Source: Moorella sp. E308F (GTDB lineage: Bacteria; Bacillota; DSM-521; Neomoorellales; Neomoorellaceae). From it: a stretch of DNA of 64,000 nucleotides. The DNA lies in assembly GCF_006538365.1 (NCBI RefSeq), contig NZ_BJKN01000002.1, forward strand, positions 585,119 to 649,118, given 5' to 3'. A program made the translations under genes and the position numbers. Position 1 is the first letter of the stretch, and every line of letters starts with the position of its first letter. Below, in pieces: positions 1-8,605 of this stretch. The notes under the pieces were generated by a model, which worked only from the letters and a program-made list of their open reading frames with translations, did not search any database and was not told the origin of the DNA.

Positions 1-1673
1 TCAATCTCCCCTTGTTTAGGTATGGGCTGGTTGGGCCCGGCATGGTTGATTTCATAAGAAGCCTTGGCGTCCAGCCAGCTGACAGCGCCGCACAGGCCTA
101 CCCGCTCGGGGGTGACAATACAGACATGATTGGGGGCAAAGGACTGGCACAGGACGCAGGAATAGAAAGTATCCACCGACTCGTCGGTCAGACCGCGCAT
201 ACGGTCGTCGCGCTCTTTATATTTCTCCCGGGCAATGGCCAGGTACTCTTTCACTTTTGCTTCATCGGTAAAGATGGTTACCTGGACGCGGTCAACAATG
301 GCCGGGAATTCTTCTTTCATTTTCGCCACCAGGATTTCTCCATAGTGCTTGAATCGGAACCCTTTGGCCACGGCATCTTTGCTCACCCGCAGCCAGTTGA
401 TGGCGCGCTGGCCGGTGTGCCACAGGCCTTCACCGTAGTTAATGAAGTCATGGATTCTCCGTTCCAGGACCCCTTCAAAATCGGCCTGCATTTTACGGCC
501 GTAAATATCCACCAGGATACCCAGGGGTAAAGTGCTGCCCTCCGGCACCTGGTCAATATCCGGGCCGACAAGCTCGATCTTACCGTCGGTAATCTCCGCC
601 TCGGAAACGGTACGTACCAGTTCAAAGGCCGGGCTCCGGTTGCCGCCCATTTCGACATACATATCGTTCTTACGGATACTCTCCCCTTCAAAGGCCGGGC
701 CGAAGTTGATGGGCAGGTCGAGCTTGATCTTGGTCAGCTTGATACCCCGGGTCTCCATAGCTATCTGGACTATTTTATCATAGTCTTCGACGCTGAAGAA
801 CCAGTCGGGAATCTGCTTGTCTTCCGGCAGGGGTTGGTCGGTAATCACCGGGAAGCCGGTGAAAATGGCCCCGAAGGCGGCGGCCGTTTTGACCATGTCG
901 TGTTCGCCCAGGTAAAGGACGAAAGCGCGGATGCGGCGCCGCTGGTAGTCGCGCTGCTCATCGCGCAGGCCCGGCGTTACGCCGCCGAACATCATCCCGG
1001 CCCGCAGGGCGTAGTTGGCGGCGTGGACGATCTGGGTGAAATTGCCCAAGGGGTAGGCGATGTAGTCGATACCCAGCTTGACGTTTTCCTCCAGCAGCTG
1101 TTCTACCGCCTCATCGCAGATGAAAAGCATAAAGCCCATACCCATGAGGTCCTTGACGATCTTCGCCAGAGCTTTGGAATCCCTGGCCCGGCCCATGATA
1201 ATGGCTTCTCCGGGAATGGTCCAGTCTACCATTTTAATACCAAAACGGCGGACGACCGGGTCGCCGATAAAGCCGGTCCAGGGCTCGGGCAAGAGCGGAT
1301 CTTCCGGTTTATATTTAAGATAACGCAGGGCTTCGATGATTTCAGCCGCGTACCAGGTGGCTTCTCCCGCCAGGCGGGCATTTTCAAAATTAAGCACCGG
1401 GCTTATTTGCGCCCGCTTGCGGTTGAGGATGGGCGGCAAGTCGCCGAGTTTCTTTACTTCTTCCCCGCTGTAGCAACGAATAACCGGTAAATAATAGGCG
1501 GTATCCGGATAACCGACGGGATGGTCGGGACCGTAGGTCCGGATGGCCTGGTTTAAAAGGATTTCCGCATAGCTGGTGGCTGTAATGGCGCCGTGATAAA
1601 CTTCGCGGAAAAGGGCTACAGGTTCTTTGCCTTCGGGAATGGCACCTTCAAAGATCTTGTCGAAATCAGTCAT
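1..1673 (-). CDS. acsB: CO dehydrogenase/acetyl-CoA synthase subunit alpha (ACS), 3' end outside window
   Basis: This is acetyl-CoA synthase, which joins a methyl group from the corrinoid protein, CO from the CODH subunit and CoA at the Ni-Fe A-cluster, in the cytoplasm. The ATG at 1673 follows an AAAGGGGGGG Shine-Dalgarno and gives MTDFDKIFEGAIPEG, the family N-terminus. About 557 codons are open to the window edge; the family has about 730, so roughly 170 residues lie outside. The A-cluster segment with SCVLCQS and a downstream LCGAVSWLD is visible near 100-180; the last cysteines of the cluster are outside. I checked the frame at several points and saw no disruption. It lies 16 bp after acsA and is surely cotranscribed with it. 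Confidence 0.96.
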   Translation of the reverse strand, partial: MTDFDKIFEGAIPEGKEPVALFREVYHGAITATSYAEILLNQAIRTYGPDHPVGYPDTAYYLPVIRCYSGEEVKKLGDLPPILNRKRAQISPVLNFENARLAGEATWYAAEIIEALRYLKYKPEDPLLPEPWTGFIGDPVVRRFGIKMVDWTIPGEAIIMGRARDSKALAKIVKDLMGMGFMLFICDEAVEQLLEENVKLGIDYIAYPLGNFTQIVHAANYALRAGMMFGGVTPGLRDEQRDYQRRRIRAFVLYLGEHDMVKTAAAFGAIFTGFPVITDQPLPEDKQIPDWFFSVEDYDKIVQIAMETRGIKLTKIKLDLPINFGPAFEGESIRKNDMYVEMGGNRSPAFELVRTVSEAEITDGKIELVGPDIDQVPEGSTLPLGILVDIYGRKMQADFEGVLERRIHDFINYGEGLWHTGQRAINWLRVSKDAVAKGFRFKHYGEILVAKMKEEFPAIVDRVQVTIFTDEAKVKEYLAIAREKYKERDDRMRGLTDESVDTFYSCVLCQSFAPNHVCIVTPERVGLCGAVSWLDAKASYEINHAGPNQPIPKQGEI

Positions 1674-1689
1674 GGCCTGACCCCCCCTT

Positions 1690-3713
1690 TTAGTAACCCT
1701 GGCAGAGTTTGGTTTCATAACGCTCAGCAACATTTTTGTGCACGCCCAGCTTCCAGGTGCGATATTCCAGGGCGTCGAGGATCTTCCGGGCAGCTACGTG
1801 GGGATCCATTTCAAACATAAAGTAACCGCCGTAAACGTCGCTGGCAATCTGGGTGAGGATACTGTAGATCAGGTCGCTGCCTTCCACCGGCGGCATGGTA
1901 CCGACGTGAGTCGGTACACCCAGGGATACCCACCAGGTGCCGATGGCTACCGCTTTGCCGCTCATGGCTTCCGGGGCCGAGGCTACGAAAGGAACTTTCG
2001 GCGTATCGACGCCAAGGTCGTTGGCCATGGCCATTAAGAGGTCGGCGGCCCGGGAGTTATCCACGCAGGAACCCATGTGGAAAACAGGCGGCAGGCCGAT
2101 TTCAATATTGGCTCCTTGGCTGAGGCGGTTGAGGAAAGCTCTTAGGCCATCGCCACAATAGGTTTCTACATTGGCCGGGTCCATTAAACCGGCTTTGGCC
2201 GCTCCCTGGGCCGAACACCCGGTAGCGATGACAAAGACGTTATTCTTCAATAACTCTTTCATAACTACCAGGTGCGAGTTATCCTGGAACCCTTTCAGGT
2301 TATTACAACCGCAGATAAGCGCCACCCCGGCCAGCTCGCCGTCAAGGATGGCTTTATTGAGCACGCGGATGGGATTTTCAGCATCTTGGGTAGCCAAAAG
2401 CTGCTTCAGGGCCTCTAGGCTCCAGCCGGCGACCACCCTGTTTTTGATTTGAGGGATAAAAACCGGCCGGTTGCTTTCTTTGCGCTCTTTGAAGGCTTCA
2501 ATGGCCATGCGGACAGCGGTTTTGGCATTATCCAGAGCCGTAGTCGTCTGGTAGTCGAGGTGATAGGCGCCCGGGATCTTGACGTTGTCGGCAGTGGTAA
2601 TGATCCGTGTATGATAACATTCAGCCACGGCGCTAATGGAAGGCATAATGCACTGGACGTCGACGCACATGGCGTCGATGGCACCGGTGCAGATTGCCAG
2701 TTCCTGGGACGCGAAGGAGGTGACCAAAGGTATACCCTGGCGCATCAGGACTTCATTGCCGGTGCAGCAAATGCCCACCAGGTTGATACCCTTGGCACCG
2801 GCAGCCCTGACCTCCCCTTCCAATTCCCGGGCGGCCTGGACGATAATTTCACTAAGTAAGGGGTTATGGCCGTGGAGGACAAAGTTAACCTGATCCGGGT
2901 CCAGGACGCCCATGTTGGCTTCGCTGACCACCGGCTGGGGGGTGCCGAAAAGGATATCGGAAAAATCAGTGGCAATATGTTCACCGGTATAATCGGCCAG
3001 GGCGACGCGGATAGCACTGAAGACCAGGTTCACGGGGTCGTTATCCATACCCATATGCGCCTGGTTGACCAGTTCGGAAATAGAGGCATGGATACCGTAG
3101 GGACAACGTTATGAGTGCGGAATTTTTCCCGGCGGCCTTCAGTTATAGTTGTCATCAGCCAGGTGGCCTCACCCTCGCCCTTCAGGCGGCGGAAGTCTTC
3201 CAGGGCTTTTTCCCCTACTTCCAGGGCCAGTTCCATCACGCTTTTGCCTTCTACTTCGATACCCACGCGCCGGCAGACTTCCCTTAACTTGGCTTCATCC
3301 TTGACGGTATAGTCCGGCGCTTTGCCTTTGGCCATTTCTACCAGGGCATGGGCAATATGATTGCCGTGCTCGCTGTGGGCGGCGGAACCCGTAAGGAGCA
3401 TTAAACCGACGTTACGGGCAACGATGGTCCAGGCTGAAGCGCCGCAAATGCCGCGGCTCCCGGGACCATCGGCGGCCTTGATGCGGCAGGGGCCAGCCAG
3501 GCAAAAACGGCAGCAAATACCTTCATACCCGATTTTACACTGGGGCTGCTGGGCAACAAAGCGATCAAAGGCGGTTATTACCTTGTCGTCCCTGCTTTTA
3601 GCCAGCATTTCCAGGGCCGCCGGATCGACCGTGCGGTCCCTGCTTTTGGGTTCCATAACCCGCGGGGCCCCTGAAGGCCTGGAAGTGTGGGTGAGATCGC
3701 GGAACCTGGGCAT
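1690..3713 (-). pseudogene. acsA: CO dehydrogenase subunit beta, interrupted by a 1-base frameshift
   Basis: This is the Ni-Fe CO dehydrogenase subunit that reduces CO2 to CO for acetyl-CoA synthase. The ATG at 3713 follows AAGGAGGT and starts MPRFRDLTHTSRPS. The N-terminal part carries the B/D-cluster cysteines (QCKIGYEGICCRFCLAGPC, then RGICGAS). After THNVVP the frame shifts: the expected continuation YGIHASISELVNQ is found one frame over. Restoring one C in the GTCCC run (plus-strand ggg at 3100-3102) would rejoin the halves into about 674 residues, the normal length. The C-terminal part (CCTGNEVLM, CGCNNLK, GSCVDNSRA, GTWWVSLGVPTHVG) is intact to the stop at 1690. No Shine-Dalgarno precedes the first internal ATG at 3054. 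In an acetogen this gene should be essential, so a sequence or assembly error in a homopolymer is a live alternative to a true mutation. Confidence 0.93.
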
Positions 3714-3800
3714 ATTACTTACCTCCTTGGCTTTATTCCATTTTTACAATATCTCTCCGGAGAACTCCGGTTCTCCTGCATATGCCCTGGCAACATCCAG

Positions 3801-4547
3801 TTAGTTAAGCAACCTGGTAGCCAGCTCAGCAATACCTGCTGCGGTAAAAGACTGCTCACCGGTAAAACCAGCAGCTTGATCTAAAATTTCTGCTTGGAAG
3901 GGTATCAGGCCGATGACATCGTCCGGCGGCAGGTGGCTGAGGATAAATTCCTTATCCCTGGGTTGACGCAATTTGTTGCCCACAAACTTTATTTGCTCAA
4001 TACCAAGTTCTGCGGCCAGTTTTTGGACGACCAGGGCGGTCCGGATGCTGACCAGGGTGGGCTCGGTAACAATCAGCATCAGATCTACCCCCCGGGCCGT
4101 ACCCCGGGTCAGGTGCTCAATGCCCGCCCCCATATCCAGGACCACCATTTCCCGGCGTTTTAGGATGAGGGAATTAACCATGGCATTTAAGACAGCATTT
4201 TCCCGGCAATAGCAGGTTGACCCCCCAGGTTTGATGGCTCCCATTTTTAAAAAAAGAATATTATTGCTTCTAATGGTGTAATCCTGCAGCAGGCTATCTA
4301 CTTCCGGGTTTAAAGAAAAGAAGGCACCGCTACCGCCGGTATATTCGGCAATTAGCTCTCGCATCTCCACAACGGGTTTAAGAGAACCGAGCCTTTCTCC
4401 GGGAAGTCCCAGGACCATCCCCAGGCTGGTATCGGGATCGGCATCGACGGCATATACCTGGTAACCCTGCCGGGCAAAATGCGTAATTAAACCGGCAGCG
4501 ATGGTGGTTTTGCCGACGCCACCTTTCCCGGAAATGGCCAGCTTCAC
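3801..4547 (-). CDS. cooC: CODH nickel-insertion ATPase CooC (MinD-type)
   Basis: CooC is a cytoplasmic P-loop ATPase that helps load nickel into the CODH C-cluster. The GTG at 4547 is chosen because AAAGGAGGTG sits 5 nt upstream; the in-frame ATG 33 bases earlier precedes that site. The 248-residue protein begins VKLAISGKGGVGKTT (deviant Walker A), has the DADP switch region and the CYC (Cys-X-Cys) motif in the middle, which in this family binds metal at the dimer interface, and the VVLDMGAG Walker B-like segment. It is the first gene of the acs transcript here, 87 bp upstream of acsA. Confidence 0.92.
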   Translation of the reverse strand: MKLAISGKGGVGKTTIAAGLITHFARQGYQVYAVDADPDTSLGMVLGLPGERLGSLKPVVEMRELIAEYTGGSGAFFSLNPEVDSLLQDYTIRSNNILFLKMGAIKPGGSTCYCRENAVLNAMVNSLILKRREMVVLDMGAGIEHLTRGTARGVDLMLIVTEPTLVSIRTALVVQKLAAELGIEQIKFVGNKLRQPRDKEFILSHLPPDDVIGLIPFQAEILDQAAGFTGEQSFTAAGIAELATRLLN

Positions 4548-4841
4548 TCGAACACCTCCTTTGTTCAAAAAAGTGAACATACATTTTTCCGGTTATATTA
4601 GTGAACTTCTACACAAAGTCCGTTTTTCCTGCCATCTTTTCCTTTAACTAGTTGTTAATTTTTGCTCTCTTCTCTACCCGGTCAACAAATCATTCAACTT
4701 TTTTTAACTGTCCTTTTTCCTTTCAATCCTATGTTTTATCCACTTGGCCAATATTATAGACTATTTAGCGCAAAAATGGAATAATTTTTGTCAATTAAGA
4801 ATGCGCTCACAATATAAAGCCTGCCATTACATATTGACTAA

Positions 4842-4870
4842 ATCATAACGGCAGAACTTATTTGTGTCAA
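4842..4870 (-). promoter_or_regulatory. Sigma-A promoter of the cooC-acsA-acsB operon
   Basis: On the minus strand TTGACA (4870-4865) and TATGAT (4847-4842) are separated by exactly 17 nt. Transcription would start near 4835, leaving about 290 nt of untranslated leader before the cooC GTG. A second -10-like TATAAT lies at 4758-4753 with only a poor -35. The rest of the roughly 530 bp between cooC and the next gene is AT-rich; I saw no further gene or known riboswitch in it. Confidence 0.6.
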
Positions 4871-5049
4871 TAGTTTGAGGCAATAACAATTCTTTACGCA
4901 AGCAGTTAATTTCCCTACTAAAAATTTCCTGGAGAAGGGTCTGCGGTTTTCAAGATATAACACCCAGGCCAGTAAAAAACTTAACGATGAGTGCCAGCTT
5001 ATTCCTTCCGGATTATTGTACTATATTCTGTCCGGGTTATATTTGGTGG

Positions 5050-5078
5050 GGTAATAAAAAAGCTCCTTAAAGGAGCTT
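5050..5078 (-). terminator. Rho-independent terminator of the mini-rubredoxin gene
   Basis: A perfect AAGCTCCTT/AAGGAGCTT hairpin is followed on the minus strand by TTTTTTATTAC. It overlaps the stop codon of the gene at 5077-5196. Confidence 0.8.
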
Positions 5079-5196
5079 AAGGGGTAGTGGCATCTTTTTT
5101 GGTAAAGGAATCTTTGGCACCACATTCGGGGCACTTGCGGGGTTTGCAACGGGCATCCTTTTCATAACCGCACTGGGTGCATTGCCAGACTGCCAT
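5077..5196 (-). CDS. RCKP-type rubredoxin-like small zinc/iron protein
   Basis: This 39-residue ORF starts MAVWQCTQCGYEKDARCKP and continues with RKCPECGAKDSF. Two CxxC knuckles (CTQC and CPEC) frame the RCKP tetrad that names the family. Such proteins bind one metal in a rubredoxin-like fold; their job is not known to me, with electron transfer or a structural metal as candidates. It is shorter than true rubredoxin (about 52 residues). A very good promoter lies upstream and a terminator directly at its end, so it is a monocistronic, probably well-expressed gene. Confidence 0.85.
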   Translation of the reverse strand: MAVWQCTQCGYEKDARCKPRKCPECGAKDSFTKKDATTP

Positions 5197-5234
5197 GGCT
5201 TGTACCTGCCTTTCTAATAATAGTAACTGATATG

Positions 5235-5263
5235 AGTATAAGCTATCCGGGGCTTCCTGTCAA
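5235..5263 (-). promoter_or_regulatory. Sigma-A promoter of the mini-rubredoxin gene
   Basis: On the minus strand TTGACA (5263-5258), a 17-nt spacer and TATACT (5240-5235) form a near-consensus promoter about 40 nt upstream of the ATG at 5196. Confidence 0.75.
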
Positions 5264-5281
5264 GGTTTAAGTTACCTTGAC

Positions 5282-5310
5282 TTGATACACCGGTTGTGAA
5301 AAAATATGAA
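5282..5310 (+). promoter_or_regulatory. Candidate promoter of the MFS transporter
   Basis: TTGATA (5282-5287), 17 nt, then TATGAA (5305-5310), followed after 11 nt by the AAGGAGG Shine-Dalgarno at 5322. Fair match only. Confidence 0.4.
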
Positions 5311-5336
5311 TATATGTAATCAAGGAGGCTCTTGCT

Positions 5337-6764
5337 TTGCCCCCCCAAAATAATACCCTTTTTGCTCCCCACCCCCGACGCTGGCTTATCCTTTTTGCTG
5401 TCATGACCGCCGGCATAATGGGGCCTATTGATGGCAGCGTAGTAAATGTCGCCCTGCCAACTATTAGCAGGGTGTTTAATGCCGATTTAAATACGGTAGG
5501 CTGGGTGGCCATGGCCTATCTTTTAGTTTTGGGAAGTTTGATTTTGACCTACGGCCGCCTTGGGGATATGTACGGTTTTCGCCGGGTGCTTTTAATGGGG
5601 ATTGCCATTTTTACAGTAGCTTCCGGAATTTGCGCCCTAGCCCCCAATATCTGGGTCTTGATTGCCTTCCGCGCCATCCAGGCCATTGGTGCCGGGATGT
5701 TCATGGCCATGGGCCCGGCCATTATAACCTCAGTTTTCCCTCCTTACGAACGCGGGCGCGCCCTGGGGACCAACGGCATGATTATTGCCACCGGCCTGGC
5801 CGTGGGACCAACCCTGGGCGGTTTGCTAGTAACGGTAGCCGGGTGGCAGGCCATTTTTACTATTAACATTCCCATTGGTATCCTCAGTTATATCTTATGC
5901 CGACAGGTAGTACCTGCCACGAAAGATTTGCAGCCGCAGCGGTTTGATTTAACCGGTGCGGCCCTTGGTTTTTCCTCTTTGAGCGCTTTCCTGCTGGCCG
6001 GTAGCTATGGTGAAGAATGGGGCTGGACATCACCGGTCACCTTATTGCTGGGTTTGGTATTTTTAGCGGGTACCTGGGCCTTTATCCGCTGGGAGAGGCG
6101 AGTTGAACAACCCATGCTGGATTTAACCCTGTTTCATAATAAGGTGTTTACAGCTGCCAACTTTGCGGCCCTAATGAATTTTATGTCCCAGTATGCAGTT
6201 ATTTTTTTAATTCCCTTTTACTTGCAGCAAGTATTGAACTACAGTCCCGGGCAGGCTGGTTTAATTTTAACGGCTTCTCCCCTGGTGACTCTTTTAATTG
6301 CGCCTGTTAGCGGGGCCTTATCGGACCGCGTGGGAACGCGCAGGTTGGCCTTTACAGGGCAGTCTATCGTCAGTATGACCCTCTTTCTGATGGCCGGTCT
6401 TAAAGTTACTTCCCAGGCCCTGGATATTATCTGGCGCTTATGCCTTTTTGGTTTGGGTACTGGTATCTTCCAATCCCCCAATAATAGCGCTGTAATGGGC
6501 AGTGTCCCCCGCCATCGGCTGGGGATTGGCTCTGGCGTCCTGGCTACGGTCCGCAATGTTGGTATGGTGCTGGGGATAGCCGTTAGCAGCGGCGTCTTTA
6601 CCTGGCAACGGGCGGCCAAATTGGCTGTCCTGGGACCCGCCGGGACCACCCAGGCTTTTATGGCCGGGCTAAAGACGGCCTTCATTGTTGGGGCATGCCT
6701 GTCTGCCGCCGGTGCTCTGGCCTCCCTGGTAAGGAGCGATAATTTGCCCTCAAGGGAGTGCTAA
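5337..6764 (+). CDS. MFS drug exporter, DHA2 (EmrB/QacA) family
   Basis: This 475-residue integral membrane protein is a proton-coupled exporter of the 14-helix DHA2 class. The TTG at 5337 lies 8 nt after AAGGAGG. Helix 1 carries MGPIDGSVVNVALPTI (the family D1 motif), followed by the motif A-like sequence GRLGDMYGFRRVL around residues 72-85 and the motif C-like GLAVGPTLGG near 150. Length and hydrophobicity fit a complete protein. The substrate cannot be read from sequence. It is transcribed divergently from the mini-rubredoxin gene and stands alone, ending just before the tRNA promoter. Confidence 0.88.
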   Translation: MPPQNNTLFAPHPRRWLILFAVMTAGIMGPIDGSVVNVALPTISRVFNADLNTVGWVAMAYLLVLGSLILTYGRLGDMYGFRRVLLMGIAIFTVASGICALAPNIWVLIAFRAIQAIGAGMFMAMGPAIITSVFPPYERGRALGTNGMIIATGLAVGPTLGGLLVTVAGWQAIFTINIPIGILSYILCRQVVPATKDLQPQRFDLTGAALGFSSLSAFLLAGSYGEEWGWTSPVTLLLGLVFLAGTWAFIRWERRVEQPMLDLTLFHNKVFTAANFAALMNFMSQYAVIFLIPFYLQQVLNYSPGQAGLILTASPLVTLLIAPVSGALSDRVGTRRLAFTGQSIVSMTLFLMAGLKVTSQALDIIWRLCLFGLGTGIFQSPNNSAVMGSVPRHRLGIGSGVLATVRNVGMVLGIAVSSGVFTWQRAAKLAVLGPAGTTQAFMAGLKTAFIVGACLSAAGALASLVRSDNLPSREC

Positions 6765-6768
6765 GGTA

Positions 6769-6797
6769 TTGCCTGCCGGTCACAAGCATGTTAAAAT
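6769..6797 (+). promoter_or_regulatory. Promoter of the tRNA-Pro/tRNA-Thr unit
   Basis: TTGCCT (6769-6774), 17 nt, TAAAAT (6792-6797), then 11 nt to the first base of tRNA-Pro. Confidence 0.55.
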
Positions 6798-6808
6798 ATG
6801 AATGCTGA

Positions 6809-6886
6809 CGGGATGTAGCTCAGTTTGGCTAGAGCACCTGCTTTGGGAGCAGGGGGTCGCAGGTTCAAATCCTGTCATCCCGACCA
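6809..6886 (+). tRNA. tRNA-Pro (anticodon TGG)
   Basis: The acceptor arms CGGGATG and CATCCCG pair. The anticodon stem CCTGC/GCAGG encloses TTTGGGA, giving anticodon TGG, and the T-arm is GCAGG-TTCAAAT-CCTGT. CCA is encoded (6884-6886). Confidence 0.97.
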
Positions 6887-6894
6887 GCTTTTAT

Positions 6895-6970
<76 letters not shown>

Positions 6971-6981
6971 GAAATTGTAAT

Positions 6982-7016
6982 GCCTCCGGAGTTTACCCGG
7001 AGGCTTTCTGTTTGTT
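6982..7016 (+). terminator. Terminator after the tRNA pair
   Basis: GCCTCCGG (6982-6989) pairs with CCGGAGGC (6997-7004), followed by TTTCTGTTTGTTT. It probably also serves as the end region for the converging methyltransferase. Confidence 0.75.
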
Positions 7017-8533
7017 TATGCTTGGGTTACTGTCGCAGTAGCAATAACCTCATTTCCGAAGACATCAATTACTTGCACGGCAATGGTCCTTGGAAGTTCA
7101 GGTTCCAGGATGGCCGTAGCCTGTACAGGCAGGTTTTGTTCATCCTTGCCGTAATCTCTCCAGGCCTGCCACTGGCTTTTAAAAATTTGACCGTCGTAAT
7201 TCCAGTCCACGGCCCAGTAATCGATAAGGAGAGCAAAGTTTTCTCTAGCTTTAGCCAATAAAGTCTCCCACTCGCCCTTTTTAATATATGCGTGGTTATC
7301 CTGGAGGCCGGGCAGGGCATAAGCCTTCAGGCCTACTGTTATCTGTACCTGACCACTGGCCAGTCTGGTTACCGCGGGTTTCCTTAAGCTCAGCTGGGGT
7401 CTGCTGTCTGATGCAGTTACGCCTGCAGTTCTGGTATGGGTCACGCATCGCGGCAGTTTGCTTTCGACCCGGTTGGACCTGATTGTTTCGATAAGAAAAG
7501 GACCGGCCCCTTCCGCCACCAGGCGCTTGCGCGTAACTTGGATTCCCACCTGGCCCAGTTCGCAGCCCAGCCAACGCCGGCCCAACTTTTCAGCCACTAC
7601 CAGGGTGGTACCGGAACCGCAAAAAAAATCAGCTACCAGATCCCCCGGGTTGGAGGAAGCCTTGATGATACGCCGGAGGAGGCTTTTATTTTTCTGGGTG
7701 GCAAAGCCGGTCTTTTCTCGGGAGAAACTCTTTATCTGGATAGAATCCAGGCTCTCTTCCCCTTTCAGTTGAAATTCTAAGGGATTAGCGTTCCATACAT
7801 CTTCCATAGGGTAGCCTTTCCCCGTCGTTTGCTGGTTGCCGCGGCGCCGGTAATCAGGAGGGTAGGGTAGGTATTCTTTGTTAAAAGTAAACTTTCCCGG
7901 GTTTTTGACATAGAAAAGCAGCGTGTCATGGTTGCGGACCCAGTTGCGTACAGCGCTCTTGTAGCCCGAAATCCAACCAATCCGCCAGATAATCTCCCGC
8001 TGGAAGGCGTCCGGGCCAAAGATCTCATCCATAATTACCTTTATATAATGACTGATGCTGGCATCCAGGTGGACATAGATACTGCCGTCCGGTGCCAGCA
8101 GCTTTTTCATGAGCTGGAGGCGGGGGTAGAGCATATCCAGGTAGGCATCCAAGCCTCCGGCCCAGGTATCCTGGTAGGCCGGGCGTTCGATAACCGGGAC
8201 CTCCTGACCGGTTGCCGCACCGGCAATGGGAACCCGGTGACTGTAATTGGCCTGGCTGAAAAAAGGAGGGTCGATGTAGATCAAGTTGATTTTACCCTCA
8301 TACCCCCCGGCCAGGAGGGCGAGCATGGCCTGGAGGTTGTCACCGTAAATTAGGCGGTTGATAACTGGATTTCCTGCGGCGATTTTTTGTTGAGGCACGT
8401 TTTCCCGGCCTGATTGCGGTATGACCAGTTCTTGCGCCTGGAAAATAAATTCACCCGCCCGTGGTTCCCCCGCCGGTTTTGTCTCCCAGACCAGCCGGGC
8501 AGAACTTTGTTGGGGCAGGCGCCTGTTAGCCAT
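7016..8533 (-). CDS. Solitary site-specific DNA methyltransferase (N6-adenine/N4-cytosine, beta class)
   Basis: The ATG at 8533 follows GGAGGT closely; an upstream in-frame TTG is part of that Shine-Dalgarno. The 505-residue protein has motif IV (NLIYIDPPFF, about residues 83-92) before the AdoMet motif I (DFFCGSGTT, in the second half of the catalytic domain). This is the beta-class order found in type III Mod subunits. Conserved ELG.RWLGCEL follows. A C-terminal extension of about 150 residues after the catalytic domain is not one I recognise. No restriction or translocase gene is adjacent, so it acts either as an orphan epigenetic enzyme or with a distant partner. It sits next to two tRNA genes, a common place for acquired DNA. 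Target sequence unknown. Confidence 0.88.
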   Translation of the reverse strand: MANRRLPQQSSARLVWETKPAGEPRAGEFIFQAQELVIPQSGRENVPQQKIAAGNPVINRLIYGDNLQAMLALLAGGYEGKINLIYIDPPFFSQANYSHRVPIAGAATGQEVPVIERPAYQDTWAGGLDAYLDMLYPRLQLMKKLLAPDGSIYVHLDASISHYIKVIMDEIFGPDAFQREIIWRIGWISGYKSAVRNWVRNHDTLLFYVKNPGKFTFNKEYLPYPPDYRRRGNQQTTGKGYPMEDVWNANPLEFQLKGEESLDSIQIKSFSREKTGFATQKNKSLLRRIIKASSNPGDLVADFFCGSGTTLVVAEKLGRRWLGCELGQVGIQVTRKRLVAEGAGPFLIETIRSNRVESKLPRCVTHTRTAGVTASDSRPQLSLRKPAVTRLASGQVQITVGLKAYALPGLQDNHAYIKKGEWETLLAKARENFALLIDYWAVDWNYDGQIFKSQWQAWRDYGKDEQNLPVQATAILEPELPRTIAVQVIDVFGNEVIATATVTQA

Positions 8534-8605
8534 GGTGACCTCCAACCTTATATTTTGGCTTTGTACCAGAGTGGCTCACAAGAGTAAATCCCTCACCGTG
8601 ACTTT

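Noticed and set aside
1690-3054. A separate, independently started C-terminal CODH polypeptide
   Set aside because: The first ATG of that frame has no Shine-Dalgarno, and the missing residues are present in the other frame.
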